Below are positions 10,898-22,284 of a DNA stretch of 64,000 bases, piece by piece. The stretch covers positions 315,570,787 to 315,634,786 of the forward strand of contig NC_073745.1 of NCBI RefSeq assembly GCF_029784135.1, in the 5' to 3' direction. A program made the position numbers and the translations under genes. The number at the start of each line of letters is the position of its first letter. The stretch's first letter is position 1. The notes below the pieces were generated by a model. The model searched no databases, was not told where the DNA came from, and worked only from the letters and a program-made list of their open reading frames with translations. The DNA is from Toxorhynchites rutilus septentrionalis (Eukaryota; Arthropoda; Insecta; Diptera; Culicidae).

Positions 10898-12402
10898 GGT
10901 CGGTGTTAAGTCAGACCGGACATTTTTCTGATTTCGAGAAAAACGAGCTTGAAGCTTGGCGCTATAAGGGACTTCCATTGAGCATTCAAAACAATTTCGA
11001 TACGTTATTCTTGCTATACGCGTGATTTCCCAAATCTAGTAGTAGTGTAGCTTACGTAATGCTTAACCCTCCTGTACTCGCGTGCAAAATCATAACACGT
11101 ATACTCGCGCACGGTGTCACAGACCGAAAATTGAACTTCTCTGTAATGTTGCCATTGTGTATTTTTCAGGCTTTATCGGCATTCGTTTGAAGAAAAGGGT
11201 ATGATTGAATGAAAAAACTCCATATGTTTTCTTCGTCTTTATTATGTTTCAATAGTCATCTTATTCAGCTTCCTTTAAAGTAGAGTATTTTTTGATACTC
11301 CAACACAAATAACGAAATTCGAATTTTTCACTGTTATTAATTTAAAGTAAGCAACTGAATATAATTTATGGAAGTATAAAGACCTATAAAATAACATAAA
11401 AACGTATTAATCGATTGTGGTTTCATCGGAGTTAGAATAGCATGAATGCATGCTCGAAACAAACATATTTTTTACATTTCATGCGGTTGTTGCGTGTTTT
11501 TCGGGTCTTTTATCGAAGAGAAGAATGTATAACGACCTTTTAGATAATTACCAGATGATAAAGGTTCTGGAATATAAAGTTTGCATATTTCTAATATTCT
11601 TTGTCTCTGTTTTCTTGGTAAACTAAGAATTAATGCCTTTTTCTAGATGGGGCATAAAAAGATAATATAAAAGGATTTCTAGGAACTTCCTTTTCTTTTT
11701 CTTGTTTTCTTGTCGATATTGTCCATTATAAAAATTATAAAAAAGTGTCCCCGAAACTGTAACTGTTAAAAATTACCATAAGCTACCGATTAGTTTATAG
11801 TTTACTGTTTACAATTCTTCCACAAGTGTGTATATGTATGACCATTATATTTAGCGAATAACTATACGAAAGTCAAACATTTATATTTTGTTTTTGAACG
11901 TATGAATCTAATTGAATATATGATGAATATATCGACGAATAGTTAATAAATGGATCCGCTCAATCCAGTTAAAAAAAGGGACTGAAATTAAATAAGAATA
12001 GTCCGGTAATGATCTTATGCATTATATTCATTTAATATTCCACGCCACTAACATTAATTAAAACATTTAATTCAACAATATTCTAGAATATGAAAAAATG
12101 CACTTGTCCAAAAAAGTTACTCCTATACTCGCGTCGGTGTGTGAGACCGAAAGTGTTGAAAAAGTAGCACACGTCCGCTTTGTACCAACACATGCGATAC
12201 GCTAAACGATGACGAACGACGAATAACGAAGCTAGAGAGAATCGCAAAGTCGTAGTGTTGATATTTTCTGAGAAATAAACGAATTATTGATTTCTCGGTC
12301 TGACAGACCAATGCGCGAGTATAGGAGTGTTAACCAAATGCAATCAATAACTCGAAATTTTTAATTTGGTGACTACCCCGACCCCTACCCCCTACACCGA
12401 CC
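10898..12402. mobile_element. MITE with 4-bp target duplication, copy 1, split by a TTAA element
   Basis: The termini are GGTCGGTGTTAAGTCAGACC on the left and CACCGACC on the right, with ATAT duplicated at 10894-10897 and 12403-12406. The interior matches copies at 30158-30399 and 36599-36847 (landmark ATGCAATCAATAACTCGAAA). A 1263-bp TTAA element sits between 11067 and 12329, so the original MITE was about 240 bp. Confidence 0.75.
11067..12329. mobile_element. TTAA-specific (piggyBac-like) non-autonomous element
   Basis: TTAA is duplicated at 11063-11066 and 12330-12333. The termini are inverted: CCCTCCTGTACTCGCG on the left and CACTCCTATACTCGCG on the reverse strand of the right. Next to each end is a hairpin motif around GGTSTSACAGACC. 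A further inward end-like sequence lies at 12119, so the right 210 bp alone looks like a miniature version. TTAA targeting with C-rich ends is characteristic of the piggyBac superfamily. No transposase is present. It is inserted in the 4-bp-TSD MITE. Confidence 0.7.
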
Positions 12403-12409
12403 ATATAAA

Positions 12410-12740
12410 AAAAATTTGTAAAAAAAATTTTTTTTTCTGCACTTGGTCGATTTTTTGTTCGAAAAATCAATAAAAAAATTTCTTAGATAACTGTAGATCT
12501 CGACGTGTCATGCAATTTTGAGACATTTGGCATATAATTTTTTTTCGTAAACCCCGATTTCCGGTGGTTTTCCCGTTTTCAAAAAACTCAAATTTTAACG
12601 TCTTGGACACTAATAATTGAAGTCCGAATGGGCTAATATTTTGCATAGGGTATATTATAGTACAAACCAACCTTTCTCAGCAAGTTCCGAATGAAAAATC
12701 GAGATAACAATTTTTTTGGCACCCAAAACCATACTTTTCG
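12410..12740. repeat. Fragment of the palindromic TAGGG element family
   Basis: Matches the inner part of the elements at 34281-36435 and 59155-60115: GATCTCGACGTGTCATGCAA, GAATGGGCTAATATTTTGCA, AGCAAGTTCCGAATGAAAAA and CACCCAAAACCATACTTTTC. No terminal sequence is included. 12740-13385 is moderately GC-rich with a 98-codon frame (12691-12987) that I do not consider a gene, and could be LTR debris. Confidence 0.5.
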
Positions 12741-13390
12741 TTTCGTTTCCTTGGTTGTGTCCCTGTTTCATATCCCTCCTATCCGATCTATAAACTTTTA
12801 CTTAGTCGCGGCAATACATACACACACTCTTTACAGATACACGGGTCAAAGGTTGTGCAGTCCACTGATCATTCAACAAGAGCCAAAGGTTGTACCGCTC
12901 ATGACAACTCTACACGAGCTGATGTTTGCGCCGGCTAGTGACCGTTCTATCCTGGATTCCTCGAGTCGAGAAGACGCACCACGCTAGATATGGGGTACAG
13001 ACTAGGGGGACAATTACGAAAACACTTGTAATACTAACCTCGAGCCAACCGCGAGTAATCGGTTACATATTACTAACATAGTTATAAGGCAAACATTGTC
13101 GAAATATTGAACTCCCGGCCCCGTCAGGTTGACGCCATATGAGCCTTAATAAAAATATATATTTTATAAGTGTTCAAATTCTTCCATTATTTCATTATTT
13201 CATGTTCAGTTTTCAGATTTTTATTTTACACTTTATATCTTCCAGTTAACCGTTAGCCTATGTTAAATACTCAATTATCCAAGCTTCATAAGCATTATAG
13301 GAAGGTTATTCTTTTCCAATATCGTCCGTTACAGCGGATAACATTATACATCTTGTTGTTCCAATCTTCAATGAGGCGTAAGAACATATA

Positions 13391-14525
13391 AAGGGTGTGT
13401 CACATCAAATTGCATCACGGAAAAAACGCTGTAGAAATTCGCAACTTTCGGCATTTTCTTTTTATTCATAGTCCGCCTCCGATTTGACAACTTTTGGGTT
13501 CTTCCGGAGGGCCTGCTTCATAATCGCCCAATATTTCTGTATTGGGCGAAGCTCCGGCGCGTTGGGCGGGTTCATTTCCTTTGGCATGAAGGTGACCCCG
13601 TTGGCTTCGTACCACTCCAACACGTCCTTTGAATAGTGGCACGAAGCGAGATCCGGCCAGAAGATGGTCGGGCCCTCGTGCTGCTTCAATAGTGGTAGTA
13701 AGTGCTTCTGTAGGCACTCCTTAAGGTAAACCTGCCCGTTTACCGTGCCGGTCATCACGAAGGGGGCGCTCCGCTTTCCGCAAGAGCAGATCGCTTGCCA
13801 CACCATGTACTTTTTGGCAAACTTGGATAGTTTCTGCTTGCGAATCTCCTCCGGAACGCTGAATTTGTCCTCTGCGGAGAAGAACAACAGGCCCGGCAGC
13901 TGACGAAAGTCCACTTTGACGTAGGTTTCGTCGTCCATTACCAGGCAAAGCGGCTTCGTCAGCATTTCGGTGTACAGCTTCCGGGCTCGCGTCTTCCCCA
14001 CCATGTTTTGCCTTTCGTCGCGGTTAGGAGCCTTCTGAACCTTGTATGTACGCAGGCCCTCCCGCTGCTTGGTCCGCTGGACGAATGAACTTGACAAATT
14101 CAGCTTATTGGCGACATCCCGGACCGAACTTCTCGGATCACGTCTAAACTGCTTAACTACGCGCTTGTGATCTTTTTCACTGACGGAGCATCCATTTTTG
14201 CCGTTCTTCACCTTCCGGTCGATGGTTAGGTTCTCGAAGTATCGTTTTAGTACTCTGCTGACCGTGGATTGGACGATTCCCAGCATCTTACCGATGTCCC
14301 GATGTGACAACTCCGGATTCTCGAAATGAGTGCGCAGGAATCATTCACGACGCTCTTTTTCGTTGGACGACATTTTTCCAAATTTACGAAAAATTGACAG
14401 TGAAGCATGGCCAACGTGATCTATACACTCCTATCTGATTATAAGCGAAAGCTGAAGATATAATTCCTAAAAATTATATTTCAACAGCGTTTTTTCCGTG
14501 ATGCAATTTGATGTGACACACCCTT
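13391..14525 (-). mobile_element. DD37-type (ITm) transposon, 1135 bp
   Basis: Bounded by TA (13389-13390 and 14526-14527). The ends are long, nearly perfect inverted repeats of about 43 bp beginning AAGGGTGTGTCACATCAAAT; only about one base differs in the first 43. The well-matched ends imply fairly recent insertion. The single transposase gene on the minus strand is damaged. Family placement in the mosquito DD37E branch of the IS630-Tc1-mariner superfamily rests on the protein motifs. Confidence 0.85.
13462..14373 (-). pseudogene. DD37E-type transposase with an early stop and Glu-to-Gln change
   Basis: The natural ATG is probably at 14371-14373. Ten codons later, at 14341-14343, an in-frame TGA interrupts it, after which the frame is open to 13462. 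Visible are paired helix-turn-helix regions (LSHRDIGKMLGIVQSTVSR; SSVRDVANKLNLSSSFVQR), MDDETY with the first catalytic Asp, and WPDLASCHYS with the second. The third acidic residue should be the Glu of RPIE, 37 residues after the second Asp; here the codon is CAG, giving RPIQ. The protein also ends soon after this, shorter at the C terminus than relatives. At least two independent lesions therefore make this copy catalytically dead. Confidence 0.8.
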
Positions 14526-14794
14526 TAATACATACATATATCAATATCTCAATTGTTGGTCCATATGGAATTAAGGCTGAGAAACTTTCTTCAATGATAA
14601 TCTAATGCAACTTTTTTACTGATTTCATGATGATTAGCGGTTTGCTTGCTTCGAAAAAACAACTTTTTTATACAAAAAGAATATGGTTCTGGAAAAAATA
14701 TCTGTTCGGTCCATCTATATTCAACATTAGTTTGAGAGGATTTGCTGCTCAGTTGAAATGGATGACCATTTTCAGCTATTCATAAATTCGGAGA

Positions 14795-15996
14795 AGGAAT
14801 GGAATGAAGAATGAGGAATGAGGAATGAGGAATGAGGAATGAGGAATGAGGAATGAGGAATGAGGAATGAGGAATGAGGAATGAGGAATGAGGAATGAGG
14901 AATGAGGAATGAGGAATGAGGAATGAGGAATGAGGAATGAGGAATGAGGAATGAGGAATGAGGAATGAGGAATGAGGAATGAGGAATGAGGAATGAGGAA
15001 TGAGGAATGAGAAATGAGAAATGAGAAATGAGAAATGAGAAATGAGAAATGAGAAATGAGAAATGAGAAATGAGAAATGAGAAATGAGAAATGAGAAATG
15101 AGAAATGAGAAATGAGAAATGAGAAATGAGAAATGAGAAATGAGAAATGAGAAATGAGAAATGAGAAATGAGAAATGAGAAATGAGAAATGAGAAATGAG
15201 AAATGAGAAATGAGAAATGAGAAATGAGAAATGAGAAATGAGAAATGAGAAATGAGAAATGAGAAATGAGAAATGAGAAATGAGAAATGAGAAATGAGAA
15301 ATGAGAAATGAGAAATGAGAAATGAGAAATGAGAAATGAGAAATGAGAAATGAGAAATGAGAAATGAGAAATGAGAAATGAGAAATGAGAAATGAGAAAT
15401 GAGAAATGAGAAATGAGAAATGAGAAATGAGAAATGAGAAATGAGAAATGAGAAATGAGAAATGAGAAATGAGAAATGAGAAATGAGAAATGAGAAATGA
15501 GAAATGAGAAATGAGAAATGAGAAATGAGAAATGAGAAATGAGAAATGAGAAATGAGAAATGAGAAATGAGAAATGAGAAATGAGAAATGAGAAATGAGA
15601 AATGAGAAATGAGAAATGAGAAATGAGAAATGAGAAATGAGAAATGAGAAATGAGAAATGAGAAATGAGAAATGAGAAATGAGAAATGAGAAATGAGAAA
15701 TGAGAAATGAGAAATGAGAAATGAGAAATGAGAAATGAGAAATGAGAAATGAGAAATGAGAAATGAGAAATGAGAAATGAGAAATGAGAAATGAGAAATG
15801 AGAAATGAGAAATGAGAAATGAGAAATGAGAAATGAGAAATGAGAAATGAGAAATGAGAAATGAGAAATGAGAAATGAGAAATGGGGAATGAGAAATGAG
15901 AAATGAGAAATGAGAAATGAGAAATGAGAAATGAGAAATGAGAAATGAGAAATGAGAAATGAGAAATGAGAAATGAGAAATGAGAAATGAGGAATG
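14795..15996. repeat. 1.2-kb heptamer minisatellite in two sequence blocks
   Basis: About 170 tandem 7-bp units. From about 14805 to 15008 the unit is GAATGAG with a GG (AATGAGG); from there to about 15990 it is AATGAGA. The switch is abrupt. Within the second block only one variant unit was noticed (AATGGGG near 15883), and the final unit reverts to AATGAGG. A heptamer without stops in three frames produces reading frames of over 400 codons on the minus strand (repeating SFLISHF); these are artefacts. 14530-14790 and 16000-16400 are unremarkable AT-rich flanks. Confidence 0.95.
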
Positions 15997-16404
15997 ACAC
16001 ATGATTCATTCACGATTTATCAGTCATCCAGCTAATCTAATCAAGTTTATTGTGGATTTTTGAGGTAAAATTAATCATCTTATAAACCAAGTTTTACATT
16101 TCCAAAATATTATGTACTAATTTAGATATTTCACCACTATATCCTGTACTAAATTTTCTCATCTTTCAAAGTGAAGCAACATAATCATCCTATGTAGCAT
16201 ACTATTTGAAGTAGAGACAGTGTAAGACAAACTGAACCCGAAACAAAAAAGAAGTTCAATAACTCTGTCATTATGGAAATTCGATTATATGCGTTGATGG
16301 ATTTTTTTCATCAAATATGATCCTCTATCACCTCCCAATATATGTATTTTTATGTGAGAAAGGTATTTCCTGACTTAAAAGGGGTAGTCAAAAATTGAAT
16401 TCTT

Positions 16405-16545
16405 TTTTTTTATTAATCCGTTTATTTTTATGGGCTAAGTTACATAGATTTAAAGGAGCCACGCTCTTAACTAAATTATTACTAGAAAATATTAACATGT
16501 TTCCTTGATTCTATGTTAATTAAATAGGAAAACGATTACTCGCGG
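16405..16545 (-). repeat. 3' end of a retroposon, reverse copy
   Basis: The reverse strand matches the short retroposed insertion at 45602-45749: TAGTTAAGAG-like, CCTATGTAAC-like and a TAAATAAAAATAAACGG-like tail. It is likely the 3' end of a LINE or SINE whose 5' part is not present here. Confidence 0.5.
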
Positions 16546-16664
16546 TCGACTCGAGTTTAGAAATGTGTCACATTTTCATTAGGAAAAGGATGGGATGTAA
16601 GAAGATTGTAACAATGATAAATTCAATTCTTCTCTTTAATTCAAAAAACAAAAAATATATTTAT

Positions 16665-17060
16665 ACAGCCATTCCATGCCAAACCGATATAGTGGTTCTC
16701 ACATTTTCGTCAAAAGTGGTAGTTTTGTTCATTATCGCAAATTATTAGACCCGTATTTTTTATTTTTTTGTTAGGGTGACCGTTTCCATTTTAGGGTGGT
16801 CCAAAAAATCATTTTTTTCGCATTTTTGCCAAAAATGACTTTTTTCTAAAACTCATAACCACTGGACCAATTTAGATGTTCGATATATTAAATTAAAGCC
16901 AATTAGCTGGTCTTTTTTGGAAAAATATTACAGTTGAAAATTTGAATCATGTTTTCGTTATTATTAATTTTATTTGTTTTCTATAGTTTTCATGGTCTCG
17001 GGACCAAAGGCGCTATATTTTTTCAAAACTTTCGAAACTTTCTGATTCTGCACATTTTAT
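16665..17060 (+). repeat. Left half of a palindromic repeat family
   Basis: Starts GCCATTCCATGCCAAACCGA, identical to the start of the fuller element at 26383-27150, then TTAGGGTGACCGTTTCCATT and TAGGGTGGTCC. It continues into GGGACCAAAGGCGCTATATT, the reverse complement of a phrase in the right half of the fuller copy. The right terminus is missing. It ends about 100 bp from the 3' end of gene A. Confidence 0.55.
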
Positions 17061-17160
17061 TTTAGTACTCAAAATAAAACATACACAATGGCATCCACAA
17101 TGCTTTGTACTTTACTCCATTTCATCCTGAATGAGAAAAGAACAGAACAAGCAGTCCGGT

Positions 17161-18061
17161 TTACACCATACAGGTACTCAAAGCATTGCTTAAATCTGTC
17201 ATCGTATCCTGAATAGAAGCATCCAATAAAATGCCACAGAAGTAATTGTTGATGCGGGCATTATCGAAGGCCCATCCCAATACAGAATATACTATGTAGA
17301 GTTCCATCTGTGTTTTCATTGGCTCTTCAGTGATAAAGTTAAAGTACTGTAAGAATAAGTAAGATCATTAAAACAACGTTTCAGGAAAAACTCACAATCT
17401 TTACCTGATTTATGCAACTGGTCGAACTAGGATTGCATATTCCCAGCTGGTTGGTGAGCGCATTGAAATCAGCTTTCACATTTCTTACGACGTACACAAC
17501 ACTAGAGGACGCAAATTCAACAGTGTTTGTTTTTGTGTGCAAACACTGAGTTAGCTCCTTCAACGCATTTGGAACGGCGATCAGCTTATTGGCGTTAAGC
17601 TTAATGCACGCATCACCCTTGTCTCCTGCATAGTAACTGTTCCTCAACAGATTATCATACTTTTCTAGGATTGCAGAGACGGTCTTTTGCAGGACACCAA
17701 CCGTATCTATGAATGCCGAGTTGACCTCCATGTACAGTGATGATTCCGCGTAGAAAACCGTTTGATTGAAGTACTGCATGTTGTTCATCAGATACTCCAA
17801 ATAGCTCTGGCTAGCACCGTACGTCTCGTTTAACTTCGTGTAGGTAATGTTCATTTGACCCAACAAGTCGATCACTTCATCCATCACGCTTTTGCGTGCG
17901 GTGGTCAGGCTATTGTTGTATCTGGCCACAGCGCTGCCAAATTCCTTCAAGTTTTCTGCTAATTTTATCAGACTTTCGGCTTTTACTGAGACGCCCGCGA
18001 ATTGAGCGTAAGTCCCACTGAGACAGCCCAGGAGACATATTAGTACTAACGAACGGTTCAT
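17161..18061 (-). CDS. Gene A: secreted six-cysteine protein, 280 aa, two exons
   Basis: Exon 1 is 18061-17405 (219 codons); a 58-bp intron (17404-17347, GTAAAG...TTACAG) follows in phase 0; exon 2 is 17346-17161, ending TAA. An upstream ATG in the same frame is ignored because MNRSLVLICLLGCLSGTYA is a clear signal peptide, cleaved before QFAG. The mature part is mostly helical-looking with four N-glycosylation sites (NNS, NIT, NET, NQT). Six cysteines follow after residue 140: DAC, TQC, GIC, TSC, YFC, STC, spaced 20, 35, 6, 39 and 21 residues. It is closely similar to gene B and shares cysteine spacing and intron position with genes C and D. It lies divergent to gene C. Function is not recognised; secretion is inferred from the signal peptide. 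Confidence 0.85.
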
Positions 18062-18134
18062 AGCTGTGGCTTCCAAATACGACATGATCAAACACCGAGA
18101 AATAACTGATTGTGAACCAGCTGTTTGTGAGTTT

Positions 18135-18142
18135 CTTATATA
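18135..18142 (-). promoter_or_regulatory. TATA box of gene A
   Basis: TATATAAG on the minus strand, about 74 bp upstream of the ATG. An arthropod initiator-like ATCAGTT lies about 30 bp downstream (near 18108). The same TATATAAGAAA occurs at the matching place in gene B, which supports function. Confidence 0.65.
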
Positions 18143-18989
18143 CTGTCGAGGGAAGCTGGTATGAATGGTGCCATTTGTTGGGCCGATCGGCGTAATGCTT
18201 ATTTTTCGCAAATACATTCAAGTTTACGCGTGCACACTTGAAGTTATACTATTTTGAAAAAAGTGTCTAGTACAGTGGTAAAATCTTAAAATGCCCAAAT
18301 TCGGAGTAAATTGAACTGGTGCCGATTGTCAGAACCTGAGACGTCAGAACAAACGTTCATCAAAATACAACATTTTACCAGTGTGTTTGCCTCGACTTGA
18401 CTGAACAATTATCACTTGACTAGCGATTATCACCTGTTATTAGAGAATAATTATTATTGTTATTTACGTAATTCTTAAAATTATCGAATGAAAAGTATAG
18501 CGATCACCGGATGTTGTCTCCTTCCAAATTAGTGTATGTTTATGTATCCCTCTCGTCCCATCATCGTATGTTGTTCAAAGGACTTTGTGTACTAGAACTA
18601 GGCTGACCAAACGTACCGTTTTGAACGGGACAGTGCCGTTTTTTGACCTTTTTTCCCGTCTTTTTCAATTATTTGTACCGTATTTTCAGTATGAAAAAGA
18701 AAAAACCTATTTATTATTTCCCAAAAAATCGTTTTCGAATGATCATTTCCGAACGTTTTTTGACGGATTGTAGTCCTATTTTCCACAACAAGAAATATTC
18801 TGTTGAGCCATGCGATTTATTTGATTACCCATGCCTTAAAACTATGGCTGCTTTCAACCACACATTACTCGAGAATCAATCACGCAAACGGAACCAAATT
18901 TGGCATGTGAGGTTTTAGGGAGCAATAAAGCAATAATGGATTGCCGAATTTATCAACACAATTTAAATTTATCAATTTAGCAAAACTCG

Positions 18990-19309
18990 AGAAAGGAATT
19001 GTCCGATTTAGGGCTGTCTTTATTCTATCATATTTTCTGTATCAAACATTTATTTCATGTAACGGAGAAACATGTGATTGAAAAATCTTAAACGAGAATT
19101 GTGTCTGAAAATAATCTGATATTATAATGGCGAGTTTTGGTAGAAGTACTCGGAATTTTATAGTGAAAGGTAATTTTAAAGGGTAGATTAGAAGATCAAT
19201 CGATGAACAGTTCTGCGATTGGACCCATGAACGTGCGCTTAGTAAGAAAACGTGAATGTGATAACGGAAAATAAATTTTGGGCGGGACGAAGTTTTCCGG
19301 GTCAGCTAG
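18990..19309 (+). mobile_element. Helitron 3' fragment
   Basis: Ends in GGGTCAGCTAG followed by T, the CTAG/T ending of Helitrons, preceded by GGGCGGGACGAAG. The 320 bp upstream match the 3' part of the Helitron at 52325-53293 on its minus strand: CTGTATCAAACAT, AACGGAGAAACATG, CGAGAATTGTGTCTGAAA, AGTAAGAAAACGTG. No 5' TC end was found, so it is truncated. 18590-18985 to its left starts like another transposon end (GGCTGACCAAACGTACCG) but is unclassified. Confidence 0.6.
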
Positions 19310-19616
19310 TTATCTTATAAAAACGTGACCTGTTTTCTGATCTGGAATCCTTGCTGAAAACTGAAAACACTTGGACCAAGTAGATGGTTTGGCTACCATT
19401 GTTGGTGAAATACCAGCCGAAATGTTCGAAAAAATTGTGTCAAATTGAATCACTAGCATAGATCACATCAGACACAATAGCGAACGGCTTTTGCATGAAA
19501 CTTTCTTAAGCAAGCCATGCCAGACTTCAATTTATCGGTTCAAATAGTATTTTTATAAACTGTGTACGTGTTTTATTTGTTTTATTTTGAAATTACCCAA
19601 GATTAAGATCATGAAT

Positions 19617-19893
19617 GTGCTCCCGTCACCGAGTGGTTAGCGTCATAACTAACATGCCGGGTGTTCGGGTTCGATTCCCGTTCTGGTCGGGGGAATTTTT
19701 CGTCAAAGAAATTTCCTCCGACTTGCACTGTGATCACGCGTATTCTAGAGCTTGCCACTCAGAATTCATTCAAGGCGTGTTATTTGGCATAGAAATCTCA
19801 ACTAAGTACTAATAAAAATGACGCAAGTAATACTACGTTGAGACGGCGAAGTTTCCTCTAGGTACGTTAGTGCCATTGAAGAAGAAGAAGAAG
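19617..19893 (+). mobile_element. AAG-tailed tRNA-derived SINE (SINE-B), copy 1
   Basis: The first 75 bp are strongly tRNA-like, with ACCGAGTGGTTAGCG as A box and GGGTTCGATTCCCG as a perfect B box. The body follows (ATCACGCGTATTCTAGAGCT, CAAGGCGTGTTATTTGGCAT), then a tail of tandem GAA. A perfect 12-bp target duplication, AAGATCATGAAT, flanks it (19605-19616 and 19894-19905), showing retroposition. Another full copy is at 44264-44532 and pieces at 2176 and 24857. It resembles Aedes SINEs with variable 3' repeats such as Gecko; the name is not assigned. 19906-20700 holds nothing recognised. Confidence 0.85.
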
Positions 19894-20700
19894 AAGATCA
19901 TGAATACTTGACTGGCTCGAAAGCTACAAATTATTTTCGATAAAATATCTGTCATGTCTGTCTGTCATGTTATGTAAAAGATTTAAACCAGATCTGATTT
20001 CTGAAAGTAAAAAATTAAAGGCTAGGAAGGCATTTAGCGGATGTTCAAGGTGCAGTATAATATTTCACTCTAGACAGTTCATCTGAAAACCTGTCATCGA
20101 CATTCAGAGATACTTTTTTCCAGTATAAGTTTGATGGCAAATTCCACAAGCGTCACGTTTTACGTTACGGATCAATATTTTTTGTATGCTTCATTCACAA
20201 ACAATTTAACTGTTTTACGAAAATTCGTGCACTTAAAGCTACTCATTGCCATTCAATCGGTAGAACGAACAATTACACTCTATACTTTATATTTTCACAA
20301 ATTCAGAAATATGCTTTTTTTTAATTGGGAATCGATCAATCAGAACGATCATACCACATCATACGACATTATCGAGCATTGGAACTTCAGAAAAGATCCG
20401 CAAAAATGTTCAAGGATCTCAATCGAGTAGTTATAAGATTATGATGCCATTTGCGTGACGAAATCAACCACAAAAGAATTAAAATGAAAAAAGCATAATT
20501 TTTTTTCGAACCACAAGATGAATAACTCTGCATTTTGTTCTAGTTCTAGGTTGTTCTTGAATAAATGACAATTTTCTTTCAAGAAATTTTGGATAATGCA
20601 ACTTTTTTTCTCTGATATGGCTCCTGAAAATCGCATTAGTAAACATAACAGTTAAACAACAGAAATAATTTAAATAGTAAAACCGCACCAAATAACATCT

Positions 20701-20750
20701 GAGCAAATGAACCTAAAACAAGTGCGCATACCACGCTTATTTCGCGGGTC
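20701..20750 (+). promoter_or_regulatory. Conserved upstream block of gene C
   Basis: GAGCAAATGA ... GTGCGCATACCACGCTTATT is matched upstream of gene D at 47065-47115 (GAGCAAATAA ... GCGCATACCGCGCCTGTTAC). It lies about 410 bp before the TATA box here and about 350 bp before it in gene D. The sequence in between has drifted much more, so this may be a retained enhancer element. Inference from two paralogues only. Confidence 0.35.
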
Positions 20751-21163
20751 GCTCAAAACACGCTGCCTTTGTTTGTAATTCACCAAACTTGTTGTGGCGA
20801 ATAACATTGCAGAAAATCCCCGTTTAGGGAACAAACCACAGGCTTATTCAAGTCATCGGAAAATTTTGCGGCATCCTACGGATCGAAATGCGTGTAACTA
20901 GCGATTCGTTGGATACAAATGCAAAGAAAAACAACATACATATTGATGTTCAAGAATTGGATTCTGTAGTTCAATAAGATTGTATGCATGAATGAAGGAT
21001 GTTTGTTATGAATCGCGAATACCTTCGTAGTGAGGTAGTCGAATTTTGTTATTCGCGGAACAGAACAAAGATTCGACTTTCATCGGATTCACTGTCTTCC
21101 ATCGAAGAATTCGGTTGACGATATCGAATCAATGAATCCCTTTCAGATGTTCAACGAGAAACA

Positions 21164-21170
21164 TATAAAA
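21164..21170 (+). promoter_or_regulatory. TATA box of gene C
   Basis: TATAAAA followed by GCAGCCTGACA and a TTAGTTAGCTTTCATCT block that is also present at the same spacing in front of gene D. The ATG is 71 bp downstream, leaving a short leader. Confidence 0.7.
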
Positions 21171-21234
21171 GCAGCCTGACAATTACAGCTCTGCTTTAGT
21201 TAGCTTTCATCTTGTTCTGTGGTACATCTGGATA

Positions 21235-22161
21235 ATGAATCATCATCTTGCTCTCGTAGGAGCGTTGCTCCTGGTAAGCGGAAATCTGGCAGCAGGTACT
21301 CTTACCGCAACAGTTTCCGGAAAGGTCACGGAATCGCTGGCTAAGTTCAATGATGCATTGAACACAATCAACGCTACGGTTACCACCGCCAATTCTAACA
21401 TGGCATCAGCGTGGATGAATTGGTTTGACACACAGATAGCCCAATATACGAGCTTGATCGATCGGTTCCAACAGTATCCCATGCTCGATCTTAATGCGAT
21501 AAACTCCGCTCGGAATGATTTGTATTTCGAACGGAACTATTCCGAACCGGCCAAGCTGGAAGACGATCATTACTTAACTTACATGCTGATTCCAAACGCA
21601 AATCTAGCGGCCAGTCAGATTGGCGATATCCTTAATGCTGCGGCGGCTGACATGAGTGCTCAAACTACTCCCACCAATAACTGTCTAAACCAATACGGTG
21701 CGTTGCTGACAACCAGTCCAATTACAATTGATCGTGTCACAGATTGCATTCTGGGCGCAAACGAGAAAATACCCAGAATTGAGGGAAATGTCATAGTGCA
21801 TATAAACGCCGATATCACTTTGGCACCTCCCACTTTTAATCTGCTGAATATCTGCAATATCCCTGAACCAACAGACACTAGTTCATCGAATATTTGCCTT
21901 ACTCAGGTGAGTAAAATGGTGTTTTCTATTCCTATAATATAGTTTGCAATTGCATTATTATTATTTCAACAGTACATCAGCAGAATTAGCCAAATGAAAT
22001 CCTATCGATTGAGGTCCAGCATTGACACGGTGCGCTATCAACAGTCTGCGATGATTTTCTCCACCGCAGATCGATGTGTCAAACTTGTACAGAACGATAT
22101 CCAAGATACTGTGGATCGAGTGAAGGCAGACTTTGCAAACTGCCTTTCTAGCAGCGCGTAG
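21235..22161 (+). CDS. Gene C: secreted six-cysteine protein, 286 aa, two exons
   Basis: Exon 1 is 21235-21906 (224 codons), the intron is 66 bp (21907-21972, GTGAGT...CAACAG, phase 0), and exon 2 is 21973-22161, ending TAG. MNHHLALVGALLLVSGNLAA is a signal peptide. The six cysteines (NNC, TDC, NIC, NIC, DRC, ANC) are spaced 20, 35, 13, 37 and 21; three of these spacings equal those of gene A exactly. The exon junction falls after CLTQ, as it does after CINQ in gene A. Two N-glycosylation sites are visible (NAT, NYS). It is very like gene D. The in-frame intron contains a stop, so retention would truncate the protein. No known function is recognised. Confidence 0.85.
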
Positions 22162-22199
22162 GGACTTGACCAAAAACGAAAATTACAAAATATGAAATC

Positions 22200-22216
22200 T
22201 AAAATAAAAAAATAAA
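22200..22216 (+). terminator. Polyadenylation signal of gene C
   Basis: AAAATAAAAAAATAAATG lies 40-55 bp after the stop codon and contains overlapping AATAAA hexamers. Confidence 0.5.
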
Positions 22217-22284
22217 TGTATATTTGAGTTTTCACAAACGTCCGCTGCATTGCCAAATTCTACGAGTATTGGAAGTAATACCAT

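Noticed and set aside
12691..12987. 98-codon frame with a fairly balanced composition
   Set aside because: Its start overlaps the fragment of the TAGGG family and no motif or splice support is visible; possibly LTR debris.
14772..16013. Three reading frames of over 400 codons with SFLISHF repeats
   Set aside because: They arise because the 7-bp unit contains no stop in any frame; there is no gene-like start, composition or conservation.
19617..19690. Possible tRNA gene (good A and B boxes)
   Set aside because: It is the head of a SINE: a body and GAA tail follow, a perfect 12-bp target duplication flanks the whole, and the same unit recurs at 44264-44532.
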